Assembly: GCA_029962745.1 (NCBI GenBank)
Contig: CM057160.1
Span: 1,466,501-1,530,500, forward strand
Length of the DNA stretch: 64,000 nt
Direction of reading: 5' to 3'
Source: Echinometra lucunter
Taxonomy: Eukaryota > Echinodermata > Echinoidea > Camarodonta > Echinometridae
The notes under the pieces are model-generated. The model saw only the letters and a list, made by a program, of their open reading frames with translations, was not told the origin of the DNA and ran no database searches. The translations under genes were made by a program, and so were the position numbers. Shown one piece after another: positions 24,603-36,450 of this stretch (positions within the stretch are counted from its first letter, which is position 1; each line of letters starts with the position of its first letter).

Positions 24603-24940
24603 TAGCCTGTTCAGACTATAGGAAAGTTATACAAATCTCATTTTATAAAGAAACAACATATTATAACTACAGGGGTGTTCACGCTTGTAAAAATATGATA
24701 TGAAAAATACATACTAGTTTCTAGTCATCTGACATCATATCTTTTGTGTCATGTCACATCAAAGTCTGTGCTTTATCTGGTTTTCGGTGGAAACAATACT
24801 CTATCATGAGTTTCGCAATACAATGTTTTATTATACATTTATTTATGCGATGTTACGACTATGAAAATTTAACTGCTGATCACTCAGCTACTCGTCTTTT
24901 GTATAGCAATACAATGAAATTACCTAGTCTGAACAGGGTG
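24603..24940. mobile_element. Family K MITE, Harbinger-like
   Basis: 338 bp with 16-bp inverted ends sharing CCTGTTCAGACTA. The 3-bp word TAA flanks both ends (24600-24602, 24941-24943). A 3-bp TWA duplication is characteristic of PIF/Harbinger elements (established). The terminal core CCTGTTCAGAC is shared with family J. No transposase frame. Confidence 0.7.
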
Positions 24941-25922
24941 TAAGCCTTGCCATGTTTGTTTCACATGTGTGGGCTAAGGTGATCAATTTAACAGATAAAA
25001 GTTTGAAGAGAATATGCTTCTGAAGTGATTATCAGACTACAGAACCTGGTTATAAAATAATCCAGGAATATTCCTCCATACACATAACAAATATTACATA
25101 AGAATTTGTAATCACACTCAGACCCACTTCCTCCCCCACCCCCCCCCCCCCCCAGGTGGATGTATAACTGTCAATGCACACAGTATGTATTATTCATATT
25201 GAATTGTTTCTCTACAGAACATGTATAATTTATTAACCTAATTTTTTTTTTACTTTAAAAACAATCATCCACAGAATTATGAAAGTAAAGTAAAGATTAA
25301 GGAAATATTAGATTATGCAAGGCCACAAAGAAAAAAATGAAGGTACAAATTTATTCAACTGGTTTCCTGTGGTTGAATTCCATCTGTAATAAGTGAAGGA
25401 AAACTATAAGATATAATCTGGAAATTGAGTAAATCAGGGATTTTTTTCAAGAAAAATCTTTTAACCTTATTTTCATGAATATTGTTTCCAGAGTAACCAA
25501 TAGCTCAAATACATTCATGCTATTGTCTTATTGCACTATCACCTGACTGCATGACTGTTAACACAAAAACTATCACTCCCTTGGACAGATGTCACCAATT
25601 AAATCAATTTTCCTGCAATGTGTTTTCTCATTTCCTCTGTTTGCCAAGTCATGCCATTTGCAAATGTTCATGGCATCAAATCAATAAATATTATTACAAT
25701 ATTATTTCCCAAGCAAAGATCCTGTTGAGCATTTTTTGATGGATTTACCAGGCCGGGATGTGGCTGAAAATAGCTTGGCAGAGTTCCTAAATACTATAAT
25801 GTTAAATCAATCTCCTTCCATTACGAGCTGCTATGACGATACAGGGGGTTTACAGTGAAACAATCAGAGATTTGAAAAGTAAGCAGAGATTAATGACCTG
25901 ACAAAATGAAAACATGAACTAA

Positions 25923-26340
25923 CCCCGTGTTCAGACACAAAAAATTTGTTGTATGGCTATACCAAAATGGTATAGCTATACGATGGATTTGTGTGCCTGA
26001 ACGCTAATGAAACGACATATAAAGAAACGTCGTGTAATGAAACTAGGGTCTGAGCATCGTTTCAAACTATAACTCTATAAGGAATCACAGCCCGTGTGTG
26101 TCTGAACGTATGGCGACCATAGAACGGTATAATTGGGTGGGGCTTAATGTGAGTGTGGTCAAAGGAGACATGACCTTGCCATTACAGCATGCCCAGTAGA
26201 AAAATGCGCATCTATACGATGTTTCTTCTGGGAGGCCGGGATAAGTGTCTGAACAGTTCGTAGGCTACGAGTATATGATGACAATTTTATACGTTTCTTT
26301 ATTGAGTTTCGGTATAAACATTTTGTGTCTGAACAGGGGG
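25923..26340 (+). mobile_element. Family J MITE, Harbinger-like, copy 1
   Basis: 418 bp with 20-bp inverted ends (CCCCGTGTTCAGACACAAAA and, at the right, CCCCCTGTTCAGACACAAAA; one mismatch). TAA flanks both sides (25920-25922, 26341-26343). The word TGTCTGAAC or a close variant recurs inside in both orientations (about 25991, 26096, 26244), as subterminal transposase-binding repeats often do. A small hairpin GGCTATACCA-AAA-TGGTATAGCT lies near 25955. The right part is repeated at 37679-37908. Confidence 0.82.
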
Positions 26341-26343
26341 TAA

Positions 26344-27236
26344 AACATTTTCTACTGACACTAGGCTTGAATACAGGGATCACCGTCATGTGTTTGATAT
26401 ATTGCCTCTACAGAAAATGACAACTTCAATTTTAAAAGAGAAAACAGCTGTCATTTGCAGGAATTAATATCATATGGAGTAAAGTTTCGTTGAGATATGA
26501 CTTTATGAGGAGGGAAATTGCGGGTTTTTTAAAGTGCATTTTTAAGGACAGAATGAACAGCAATGATGTAACAAAAGGCTATGCTCAAAATGTTGCACAC
26601 TCATTTACTTGTGTATTATAAAATGCACTTAAGAAAAAAACCCTTGCGGTCTATGATGTGTCAACATAAAAAGTCTCAAATCAACTCCCAGAAAAGATGT
26701 AGACCTACAAAAGCATCTTCAAGTTCACATAAAGGCATAGCAATAACAATTTAGGATGAGTCAACTCTTAATAAAGAAGAACAAAAATGATGCGATGTGT
26801 CATCTTGTACGGAGGAAGAGTCTTTCAGTCTACATTCAGCCATGGCATTTTACTCGATACTCTAACCAACCTCATTTGTCAGCATGTGTCTTGTCTTGGG
26901 TTTAGCGATCATACAAGTAATGTACTGAAAAGTCAAATTTCCTGTTTTCCAAGGCATTCATAACACACTATGGATTACTGCTTAGCTGAATACTCTCTGT
27001 ATCTAGGGGTAGATACACACATATTTCTTGATCAGTTAACAAGATCTTACTTAAAACCCATTGCGAGCGCGAGAACTCGGCTGTGAGTCGGTCAAAGGAG
27101 ATGTACACCATCATATTCTCTAAATATGATTATTTTGACATTTCTCATGATTCATGTATGGTTCTGTGAAAAAGGTTAGTTCTATTAATCCAATAAATTC
27201 TGGTTAAAATTCATTATATGTTCTGGTAATCAACCC
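26344..27236. other. Non-coding sequence, nothing recognised
   Basis: AT-rich, with no open frame of note, no repeat shared with the rest of the window and no microsatellite. Confidence 0.5.
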
Positions 27237-27239
27237 TTA

Positions 27240-27469
27240 AGGCCCTGTCCCACACTGCCGGTTAACGATTCCGCCTGAGAAACGAATGCGTACATTTATT
27301 GAACTTTTTAAATTTGTTTTTTCAGCTGGTTTACAGACATATCTAGACATTGGCAGAGGGTGCTAGTTCATGGCCACAATTTTTTAATTTGCCTCTGTCT
27401 GACACTGTCTAATGTAAATATTAGATGGAGGCAAACGGAATCGTTAAACGGTAGTATGGGACAGGGCCT
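27240..27469. mobile_element. Family L MITE, Harbinger-like
   Basis: 230 bp with inverted ends of about 35 bp: AGGCCCTGTCCCACACTGCC on the left, its counterpart AGGCCCTGTCCCATACTACC on the right, both followed by GTTAACGATTCCG-type sequence. TTA flanks both ends (27237-27239, 27470-27472). A 3-bp TWA duplication fits PIF/Harbinger. Confidence 0.78.
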
Positions 27470-27871
27470 TTAGACAGAATATGGTGCGCTTAGAAACAAC
27501 AGTACGAAGCGCCTAATAAATTATGTATTTATAATTTATTATTATCATACATCTGTATGTTTCATGGGAGCAACAACTACCACTCGAAAAAGCAACCCAA
27601 ATTTTATGAAAGATGCACAATGTATCTCTTTATGATAAAAATAAAATTTGTTTCTAGTTGGAAAAAAATGTATAGAAGTACCACCTGCTCACAGGTATAT
27701 CTGTGGACTGTATTTTACCTGCATCTGCGACTCTGAGGACTACTTTGTTTTAAAGCTAGCTTGTTGGCAATTTCTTGTTAGACACCCCATGCAAAAAAGA
27801 TGTACTGATACTTTTAATGAGCTTGGTTTGTGTCTTAGGTATAAATTATGACCTGTATCTGTTTACTACAG

Positions 27872-28051
27872 GATATAATACTGCGAGAATGGGATAAATC
27901 ATTAGATCTGGAAGGGGTGTGTGACTCATTGATAGGGAAGTACCACAAAACCAAGAAGAATCCTGAAATATTAAATGAGTATCTAAAATATGTACAGTAT
28001 ATTTCATCACTTGACAAAACATTCATAACAATGCGTGCTGTCAAACACTGA
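27872..28051 (+). CDS. Candidate terminal coding exon, unidentified protein
   Basis: A strong acceptor (CTGTATCTGTTTACTACAG) precedes 59 codons open to a TGA. The peptide begins DIILREWDKSLDLEGV and ends FITMRAVKH*. It is rich in charged and polar residues, with a KYHKTKKNPE stretch and a leucine/tyrosine-rich LNEYLKYVQYISSLDK that could be helical. I do not recognise the family. The overlapping minus frame is less protein-like. The frame ends 26 bp before family A copy 2, so a 3' UTR would run into that MITE. No upstream exon was found; a chance frame remains possible. Confidence 0.4.
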   Translation, partial: DIILREWDKSLDLEGVCDSLIGKYHKTKKNPEILNEYLKYVQYISSLDKTFITMRAVKH

Positions 28052-28077
28052 AGTAATGAGATATAAGACAGAGAACA

Positions 28078-28493
28078 TTAACCCATTTGTGACAGGAATT
28101 ATTTGAAGCCTAATTTGATCAGCTTTTTTTCTTCAAATTGGCAGCACCAACATTTTAATTTTATTGCTACATATTTCTTATAAAACGTCATGTATCTGAA
28201 ATGAATATAAACTGACAGAAATTATGATGAGAAGTCAAAAAGTTGCCAATTTGCAGGGGAAAACGGTGATTTAAAACCTTCTATCACATTGCCAATTTAA
28301 GGATTTTAATGCTTATTTTCCTTTTAAAAAATTTCAGCATCAAACAACGAATATTGACACAACCAAAATGGGCACAGTTTGGGTAGAATTTTTTGCTCTT
28401 TCTGCTCATGTATTTGGTATGATTTTTAGGGCTTTGCATCAAAAGATATTAGGCCAAACCACAAAATGTGGACCTCTGTCACGAATGGGTTAA
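28078..28493 (+). mobile_element. Family A TTAA MITE, copy 2 (intact ends)
   Basis: 416 bp including the TTAA at each end. Terminal repeats TTAACCCATTTGTGACAG and, at the right, TTAACCCATTCGTGACAG differ at one base. Ordered internal words are AATTGGCA at 28136, TGCCAATT at 28244 and 28291, and TTTCTGCTCATGTAT. TTAA duplication with a CCC terminus is typical of piggyBac-type elements. No coding capacity. Confidence 0.88.
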
Positions 28494-28614
28494 TTAGCTT
28501 TATTTGTAATCTCTAACCATATTTGTCAGCTATATAGAGTCAGCTTTAAAATTCAACAACTTCCTGCAATGTATGCCATGCATATAACTCTTCACTTCCT
28601 CGGGGGGAAGTGAG

Positions 28615-28617
<3 letters not shown>

Positions 28618-28646
<29 letters not shown>
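28618..28646. repeat. Poly(T) tract
   Basis: A run of 29 T followed by T-rich sequence; possibly the reverse-oriented tail of a retroposed copy, not demonstrable here. Confidence 0.9.
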
Positions 28647-28699
28647 CCTTTTCCTTTTTTGTACTTTTTTTAAAAATAGATCTTTCAAAATAAGACGCA

Positions 28700-28984
28700 A
28701 ATATCACAGATTTTTCTTTAAACCTTCTAGGGAATCTTTAATTACAAGCTCAGCTTTTTATTAGATTCCCTCAAATTTCACTTTTTTAAATTAATTTGTT
28801 TTAAGCTTATGGTGAACATGTTAAGGTCTACGTGTTTGTATGTTCCAATTTCCCCCCCTTGTATGATGAATCGTCTTATTTATGATGTTATTCATATGTA
28901 TATTTATGTATTATTTCTCATTTGCATGCATGTATCATCACTTATGTGAAATATGAAAATAAACTGAACTGAACTGAACTGAAC
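28700..28984 (+). mobile_element. Possible 3' end of a non-LTR retrotransposon
   Basis: AT-rich sequence ends in AATAAACTGAACTGAACTGA, a short tandem tail of ACTGA units at 28963-28984. A second tail of this style closes the block at 62100-62240. Tandem pentamer tails are common for 5'-truncated LINE copies. No reverse transcriptase frame is visible, so this rests on the tail only. Confidence 0.3.
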
Positions 28985-29006
28985 GGGGGGGGGGGGGGGG
29001 GGGGGG
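28985..29006. repeat. Poly(G) tract, 22 G
   Basis: Directly abuts the ACTGA tail; capable in principle of forming G-quadruplex. Confidence 0.95.
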
Positions 29007-29626
29007 TGGTCTTGTGTCTCATAAACGAAATATTTGAAGACATCACAGTGGAAAGTGAACTACATGTACATATACATCATGACTGTTACTCCAGCAAAAA
29101 GGCATGCCATTAAATTATCTCTCACTAAGACTAAAGAAGGAGTTTTCAATTTTAAAATCTTATTTTATTCACATACATGTATCTCCCTTTGGTGCACTGG
29201 ACACAAGATTGTCAATGCACCAACATCTACTACAACAACAACAACATATGAACCTTGACAATAAGGGATGAAGATAAAGCACCTCTCTCTTTCTTTCTAT
29301 TTTGCATTAAAAAATGCAGTTAAATATGTTTCAGAAAAACAAGCAAATTCTCACTAGTTTCTAGGTGTTGTTGTTTTTTGAAACCATCTCACACATTTCA
29401 ATCTTTCAACAGTTTCTATGGCATATGAAGGGAAAAAAGAGAAATCCAGAACAGGAAAAAAGTAATAGTTTGTGAAAACAAAAACATATATTCCATGATT
29501 AAACCGATCTATTTTAGGCTAGAGAGATCCTTGTAGAAGAATGCATCATACACTTAAACCATTATATCCTTTTGACATTTGGAAGAATTCGGAGTTGTTT
29601 TGATATTACATGCACGTCGCTAATAA

Positions 29627-29665
<39 letters not shown>

Positions 29666-31650
29666 TTTCACTAGTCTGTAGACAACGACTCTACACATGT
29701 TGAGACTTAAAACATGATTCCGTTAAGTCTTGAATAGAGTCTCTAGTCCAGTCTCTAGCTGTCTCAGGAGCAGTTTTAGTTATTGCATTTTTTTTTTTTC
29801 AAAAGTACAGACATGCTGACACTGTACCTTTTTTAACTGATAAAGGTTTGGGCCAACAAACTACCAAACTACTTATTTACACTGCCCGCTCTCTCTCTCT
29901 CTCTCCCTCTCTCTCTCTTTCTCATTTTATCTTTTTCTAACCCTGATAATTTCCTAATTGCTGCAAAGTTTGTCCCCCCCCCCATTTGTTCCTGTTTCTA
30001 CCCCTGTTTCTATTTCTATTTATTTAAATGCCTCTTTTCACCCCTAGTAGTTTTTGTTTCCTTTTCCTTTCTCTCTAGTTGATGAAGTCAAAATCTCTCT
30101 CTTAAAAAATTGGAACGACTAAGATCTTTTGATAAGAAACTGGGCTGACATAGCAATTTTCAATTCCTAACTACGGTATTCAAATTAATTTTGGAAAATT
30201 AATAACAGTTGAGTAATGCTCACTATACTATTACACACTGAAGCATTATTTGGTGTAGGGAATACAGCTATGTATAACACATTTGACAGACAAGGAAATA
30301 AAAGAGAACAGGCTGTCTAGAAAACAAAAACAAAGCCTGCTGATTTTCAGGGGTCAGTTTCATGGCCAACGAAAATGAACTCAGCAGATTAAATCAATTA
30401 AAGCTCAGCATTTAAAAATAGCATCCCTTGGGGATAACATATAGATGTATGGACGATGCACCATACTATCAATATACTGAGTTATATGAGTACCTTTCTT
30501 ATCGCTAGAGTTGCTAATTAATAAGTTCCTACTCCAGTCAGTGTAGTAAGACGATGCCAAAAGATGAGATAGATTGTCAATATTTGTACGAGAACTAACC
30601 TATAGTTTCAAAGATATCTCCATTCCTTGTCAACAGTTCCTTTATTTTAATAAACAAATACATTCATGATTGTAAAACCATCAATTCCTAAATCATTTTG
30701 TTGAAAGTAATGTTGTTATCGCCATCGGGAAGTCAGAAATAGAGTACTGTCAAAGCCAGTCCAGAAAGTGGACACTCTCGGTTTCAATAACACTGTGCTA
30801 GATACAAGTTGACAAATTAATTGATATCATTCATTGAACATTTGAAATGATACATGCATGATTAATGTACATAAGCACAACCATAAATATTATGTATAAG
30901 CTTGCAAAATCAAATAAAACATGAGAAGGGGTGAGTTCATACCTGCAAAATAAACACTAGATGAAAAGTGCTATTTAGGTTAATAGTTAATTGTACCTAA
31001 AAACAAATAAATACTGATGAAATATAAATCATGATATGTTAGTACAATACTGATACAATAAATAGTTGGAAATGGCTGGCTGAAGATGATCGTCATGGTG
31101 ATGATGAGATGGGAGGAGTCACTCATTTCTGAGGTGATGTACATGTATTTGCATGCAAAACTGGTGACAGTTATCATTGTAACATCATCATTGGCTAACT
31201 TGTGGTTGAAAATGGCAGTTGTCATTGTAATGATGAAGATGCTATAAGCTGGTAAACCACTCTTTTAGAATTCAGGTTTCCAAACTGAATGGTGAAAATA
31301 AGACGTGTCCAAAACTGAACTTTGATGAAAATTATATTTTAAAAATGAAATTAGTTTGAGAAGAAAATTAATCTGATAACTACTGAATCACTTGCTGATG
31401 ATGTGAAATTGGCAGTGATACATCAGCACTACAGTGGTGGTGGGATTTCGAGATAATACTATCAATGCATTCTAATATGGTAAAAAGAAAGAAAACTGTT
31501 ATGAAAAAAGTGATGCAATTAGTAAATTTAAATGAACATCTCAGGCAGAAAATAATAATCATGAACTTGTTAGTAAAATAATGATATCAAGAATTGACAA
31601 ATCAACATAGATGTACTTGGTGAGACAAAATAAAACAAATGGTTAGTTGA
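29007..31650. other. Non-coding sequence with CT microsatellites
   Basis: CT microsatellites at 29630-29662 and 29887-29918. Otherwise AT-rich with no supported gene. A TTATTTTGCAG acceptor-like word (minus strand, near 30945) has no matching donor or open frame. Confidence 0.5.
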
Positions 31651-31731
31651 GTGAATGAAAATTGTAAATACGAATATGACGTGTGGATGGGTGCAACATT
31701 CTGGAGAGAAAAAAAATCTATAAAAACTCAC

Positions 31732-31889
31732 TCGCTAATCGGTCCATCATCTGGACCTCGTTCTTCATCATCCAGCGAATATTTTTTCACGCGACTACTC
31801 CGTCTGATGCTTATTCGTCGCACAATCCCATTGCGGTTGACACGGTCTTTGAGTCGGTTCCATATTTTTCCCGAGGCTGCTGCAGACAT
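31732..31889 (-). CDS. Candidate first coding exon, unidentified basic N-terminus
   Basis: Minus strand: ATG in good context (TTCAAGATGTCT) opens 52 codons plus two bases and ends at a strong donor, GCGA|GTGAGT. The frame hits a stop just inside the intron, as expected at an exon edge. The peptide starts MSAAASGKIWNRLKDRVNRN. Residues 12-36 are strongly basic and include two RRxS-type kinase consensus sites (RRIS at 24-27, RRSS at 29-32). An acidic run, DDEERGPDD, follows at 40-48. CpG is locally raised over 31730-31980. An in-frame upstream ATG nine codons before is possible, but a likely acceptor (TTTCTTGTGTTATGAG) lies between. Family not recognised. The next exon should lie at lower coordinates; none was found. 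Confidence 0.55.
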
Positions 31890-32584
31890 CTTGAATTCGT
31901 TTACCTCATAACACAAGAAATAAAAGATTCTGTGTGTGGGTGATCCACGGCCGAATGCTTACGAGCCCTGTGACGGATAAAAATGCAAAAGATCTTGAAA
32001 TACACCACTCTGAATAGGATGAGGAGATTCGAGTATTGAGGAAATTCAATGCACTGCAAGCTTGTATAACATGGCCATGCACAAAGTGAAACAATATAAC
32101 CTTCACAAATCATATTTTGGCAGATCGAAACTATCTCATGTTTTCAATCTGCTCCACACTCTTTCTCCAAGCGATATGGTATGGACAGTCTAAATTGAAA
32201 GTGGTAATAAACACGAGAAGAGTGTAGATCCCTAGGATATATGCCTGTAAGTGATTCACGAGTTAGGAGAAATAAATTCCACTCGCCAGTCAAAAATGTA
32301 ATTTTGATTCAGTGACAAGTCTGTAATGGGTGTCAGAAATAAGGATACAATGAATATTGGAGGGTTGGAGAATGATAGAGAAGATGAAGAGGACAGAGAA
32401 GAAGCAATAGAAAGGAAGAGAGAAAGAGAGAGAGAGAAATAAATCAAGACTAGAAAATATGCAAGTGTAAGAGAACAAGGGACAGAAAAAGAGCTATTAA
32501 AATTGACAAGGAGAGAGAGAATGAGAGATATACAGAGAAGAGGGAGACAGAGATAAGAGAGGAGAGATAATAACAGACACAAGA

Positions 32585-32611
32585 CAGAGAGAGAGAGAGA
32601 GAGAGAGAGAG
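32585..32611. repeat. (GA)n microsatellite
   Basis: AGAGAG run following the generally purine-rich stretch 32380-32580. Confidence 0.95.
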
Positions 32612-32989
32612 CACATGAAACTCTTTGGAAAGAATACCCTATTTCATGACAAAATTTTTTGCAATATATCCTGGTAGAGCATCACTGATATGATTGTCCT
32701 CTTCCACTACTGTATATGATGAAGACTTGAAATATCCCAGAAACCCAAATGAATATACTTCTCCTAGGGCAATATCACCCCCCTCCCCCAGCATCTGGAC
32801 AAGGGGATATGAAATAAACTCAATTTTGACAAGCACCGAGGCTTGCGTCGCGATAAATCACAAGTCGTTTGGCGGAGCTGGGTAAGTGAGCCCATGTGTG
32901 GATGATTAGTCGTTGCCTCGCCTGACTGTGACGACGTTGCCCTCTGCTGTCTGGATAGTTTCAAATCCATGATCAGTGCTAGCGGCATC

Positions 32990-34160
32990 ATATAGGTAAT
33001 TAGACTCATTGCATGGTTTAACAGCATTTAATAAAATCGGCAAAATGACCTTGATGCTTCATCAATTACCAGCGGCTATTTATGTTGTCAGTTCAAATAA
33101 AAGAAATCATGTAAGGAATTATGTTCAATTAACAATGATTGATAACTGGACAGTCTTAAACAATATGCATTGTGACAGGAGATAATCAGACATTATTTAT
33201 AGGTCAAATTACTAATCAGAAATTGGCATAACACGATGGTTTAACATTTCCCTATGGGCATCTGCAATAGAGGTTTCCTGCTGAAAAAAAGGGATATTTA
33301 ATAAACTTTACCAAATTAGGTGGTTTAATTCAATAGAATCATAGTATTATTAACTTAATTGCCACATGGATATAAATATAGATATCCAAACATTTTTGAG
33401 CAGTATATTTATTGGTCACAATCATATTGGGAAATTGACAAAATGACACTGATGGCCAATCATTTACAACTGGGTATTTCTGTCATAGGTTCCTAATACA
33501 ACATAAAGTGATTTATCTAATAAACTACATGTATGTGAATAATTATGTGGAATAAAACAAAGCATTATCCACTTTATTTAATGGGATACATATCATCATC
33601 CAATTGTTTTGATACAGTACAGCATCAAATATGATTTATAGGTCAAATTCAAATAAGGAAATTCACAAAAGGCCACTGATGCTTTATCAATTATATCTGG
33701 GTATTACTGTAACAGGTTACAAAATAAAGGTATTTTGTATAAAAGACCAAATCATCTGTTCAGAGCCAGAAGGTCATTAACTCATATCATTTTATACAGA
33801 CTTAATGCCCCTCTAGCTCAAAACAGACGCAATGTTCTGCACAGCATTACCAATCCGGATCACTTTAATGGATAGATATTTTGATGCAGTAATGATTTAA
33901 AGGTCAAATTTACAATGGGAAATTGACAAATTGATCATAATGCTTTATCAATTACCTGTGGTTATTTCTTTAAAAATATTTTCAGTGTCCAAAAGAGAGG
34001 GGTATAAACCAAGATTATTCAGTGACATAAAAGAATTAAACCACTATCAACTGACTGATGGTGATTATATCATTTACTAGATATAAACATATTAACAAGC
34101 AGTTGTTTTGGTAGAGACGAGAATCATTTATAGGTCAAATTTATAATGATTGATTGACAG
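32990..34160 (+). repeat. Ancient degenerate tandem array, units of about 210-260 bp
   Basis: A recognisable core recurs five to six times: TTTATAGGTCAAATT, then a GGGAAATTGACAAAATGAC-type word, then CTGATGCTTTATCAATTA and CTGGGTATTTCTGT. The AGGTCAAATT word (or its remnant) is at about 33201, 33412, 33641, 33901 and 34132, spacing 211, 229, 260 and 231. An earlier remnant is near 32993. Between cores the sequence is poorly alignable by eye. No coding frame. Confidence 0.7.
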
Positions 34161-34678
34161 CCCATGCATACATGTAAATGTAACAGTGATCCTCATGTGA
34201 GTCATCATGGTGGGAATGGAGTAAAACAAAAATTCTAAACATCCTAGTTCTCAACAAAAGGGGCTTGAAAGGTAAAAAATATATATAATGCAAGTCACAA
34301 CAATGTCAGAAATTGAAGCTAAGCCTATAAGCTTTTTCTTCATGCTCACACAAAACTTGAAAACATTTAATACAGAGTAAGAATAAGTTATTTCCATAAC
34401 TTATGTTCCAGATTTTTTAAAAAGTTGAGTCTTGTACAAACTTGTAATGAATTGTGGCTTCAAATACACTGTACATATTCGTTTCAATGCATAGTGTACT
34501 ATTAAAGTTTGATAAACAAAAATCTGAAAATTTGTGCGACAATACTGTATCAGAAGCAACAGTCATGCCCGTATCATCAAAACTTCATGTTTCTGATAAA
34601 ACCTATTAACTAAAATACATAAAAAAGTAACATACAACGTAAATCCACATGAATTCATTGTAAAGAACAGATACTTAC

Positions 34679-34712
34679 GGAGAATTAATATCATCCGAGA
34701 GATAAATCAACA
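34679..34712 (-). other. Possible 34-nt exon
   Basis: On the minus strand an acceptor-like ATTCTTATACAG and a strong donor CTCC|GTAAGTATC enclose 34 bases. One of three frames is open (LIYLSDDINSP). It could be a 5' UTR or micro-exon of the gene whose coding start is proposed at 31889. Splice sites of this quality also arise by chance. Confidence 0.25.
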
Positions 34713-34973
34713 CTGTATAAGAATTTACATGTAACAATGGACAGTCACAAAGATAGACACCAGGCAGTTTAAGATTCCCAGGTAATGACTATTCACTGTT
34801 TCCAAAAATTTGTCCCCAGAAGTGCACTTTGCATACGAGACCGGTTTCACTGAGAGTACTGATTGGAGTGTGGACTCCTGTCGGACCAAGCGAGCGCGCT
34901 CTCTAAACCAGGATGTGATTTCTCAACGGCTAGCGCACTGCAAGCTCTGTACTTGTACAAACACACACACACT

Positions 34974-35002
34974 GCGAGAGAGAGAGAGAGAGAGAGAGAG
35001 AG
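34974..35002. repeat. (GA)n microsatellite
   Basis: GAGAGA run. It lies next to a short CpG-richer patch (34845-34960, with GCGAGCGCGC) that has no other explanation. Confidence 0.95.
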
Positions 35003-35280
35003 TCTAGAGACTTCCTGTCTGTTGAGTTTCAAGAGGAAATCAGCTGTTACCAAGCACATGCATATGCATGTATTCATCACTAACAGTTATATTCTTCTAT
35101 TTTCATTTTTAAGCTTAAGATTTGATTGAATTAATTGAAAAATTCAGAGTAAAGAAAACAGCAAAAAAATAAAAATAAATAGAAATAAATAAATAAAATG
35201 CTGAATTTCATAACTCATGGTTTTATCCATATTTCCATATTTTATTTATCTTTTTTGTGTGTGTGGTTCTAAATATAGAG

Positions 35281-35422
35281 AAACTTGTCTATAGTAGCCA
35301 TCCAAGGGAAACAACTATAGACAGGCTCCTAAACACATAATCTATCTTCATGGGAATCAATCTTAGTGACCACTATAGGACAGTGGCTGCTCTAGTTACC
35401 TGATAAGACAGGTTTGACTGTA
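35281..35422. mobile_element. Foldback fragment U (related to 59107-59788)
   Basis: Read on the minus strand it begins TACAGTCAAACCTGTCTTAT and includes CCCATGAAG and TTGTTTCCCTTGG, matching the order of words flanking family D copy 3. Confidence 0.45.
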
Positions 35423-35722
35423 TACATAAACCAATGTGATTTAGCTTTTTGAGAACTTACAAAGTAATGCATAAAACAAAATGTGTATCTGGAATGTTAG
35501 ACTACCATGCATACTTATACATGTAGTTGTGCAATGGCAGGAGCTTTGACAAACATATCACAAGGTCTTGTCTGTCTGCAACGCATTATATTTCCAGACT
35601 TCTTTTTTTTTTTTCTTCACAGAACTTCACTATTGATTCATTACAGGAGTAGGTAATTTGCATATACACTGTAATACGAAGACCCTGTAATATGACTAAA
35701 AAAGAAGGGCTACGTTTGAATA

Positions 35723-36140
35723 TTAACCCATAGCAGTACAGAGCTTTCTTGAGGTCAAAATTAATCATCTTCATTCCTCAAATTGGCAATACAAATTATT
35801 TTTTTCCACATTTACATAGCTTGAAAAAAAATAAATACGGATATAGCATAAACTAAAATGAAATATAATTGTAAAATTGGATCAGAAATTGCCAATATGA
35901 ACACAGAAATCGTGATTATAGGTTATTCACTACGTTGCCAATTTAAAGAGTTTAATGATTAGTTACACTTAAACTGCTCTAATTCGAGAACACCACACCA
36001 TACAGCAATGGGAATGGGCTCAAAATTGTCAGTGCATTTTTCTCTTTCTGCTCATGTATAATATGTGCTGCCTAACATTCTGAACCAACAGATACTGCAA
36101 AAGCATCTCCCAAAGGTGACACTGTACCTCTATGGGTTAA
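35723..36140 (+). mobile_element. Family C TTAA MITE, copy 1
   Basis: 418 bp including TTAA at both ends. The termini are TTAACCCATAGCAGTACAGAG and, at the right reversed, TTAACCCATAGAGGTACAGTG. Collinear with 50338-50754 and inverted 42284-42667. Internal TTGGCA-type words and the box TTTCTGCTCATGTAT match family A in order. No coding frame. Confidence 0.87.
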
Positions 36141-36203
36141 GTCAAGACTCCAATGTTCACAACTTACTGCCGTACAGGATTAATATATAACTAAAACAGG
36201 ATC

Positions 36204-36379
36204 TAATATTAAGTAATTATTAATAATTAATTAGATTCAGAACACTTTCTCAGTCACAGAATCAATAGAGAGAGATACCTGACCTATGTCCAGTAATATT
36301 CAGTTATCATTAATCAGTTAGATTCAGAACACTTACTCAGTCACGGAATCAATACAGAAAGATAGCGACCCATGTCCTT
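36204..36379 (+). repeat. Tandem duplication, 90-bp unit
   Basis: Units begin TAATATT at 36204 and 36294. Both carry TTAGATTCAGAACACTT, CTCAGTCAC-GAATCAATA and ATGTCC. About 80 percent alike by eye. Confidence 0.85.
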
Positions 36380-36450
36380 TCACATAAGAAAGAAATTAAT
36401 CAAGATTTCTCTATCACTATCGGGCTCGTAATGAGAGATACTGTACGAAA

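Noticed and set aside
32639..32885. Coding exon on either strand (plus frame ending at GCTGG|GTAAGTGAG; minus frame ending IAKNFVMK)
   Set aside because: Both frames look mildly protein-like and the plus donor is strong, but neither has a usable acceptor or start (the plus frame begins right after a TGA). Left unassigned.
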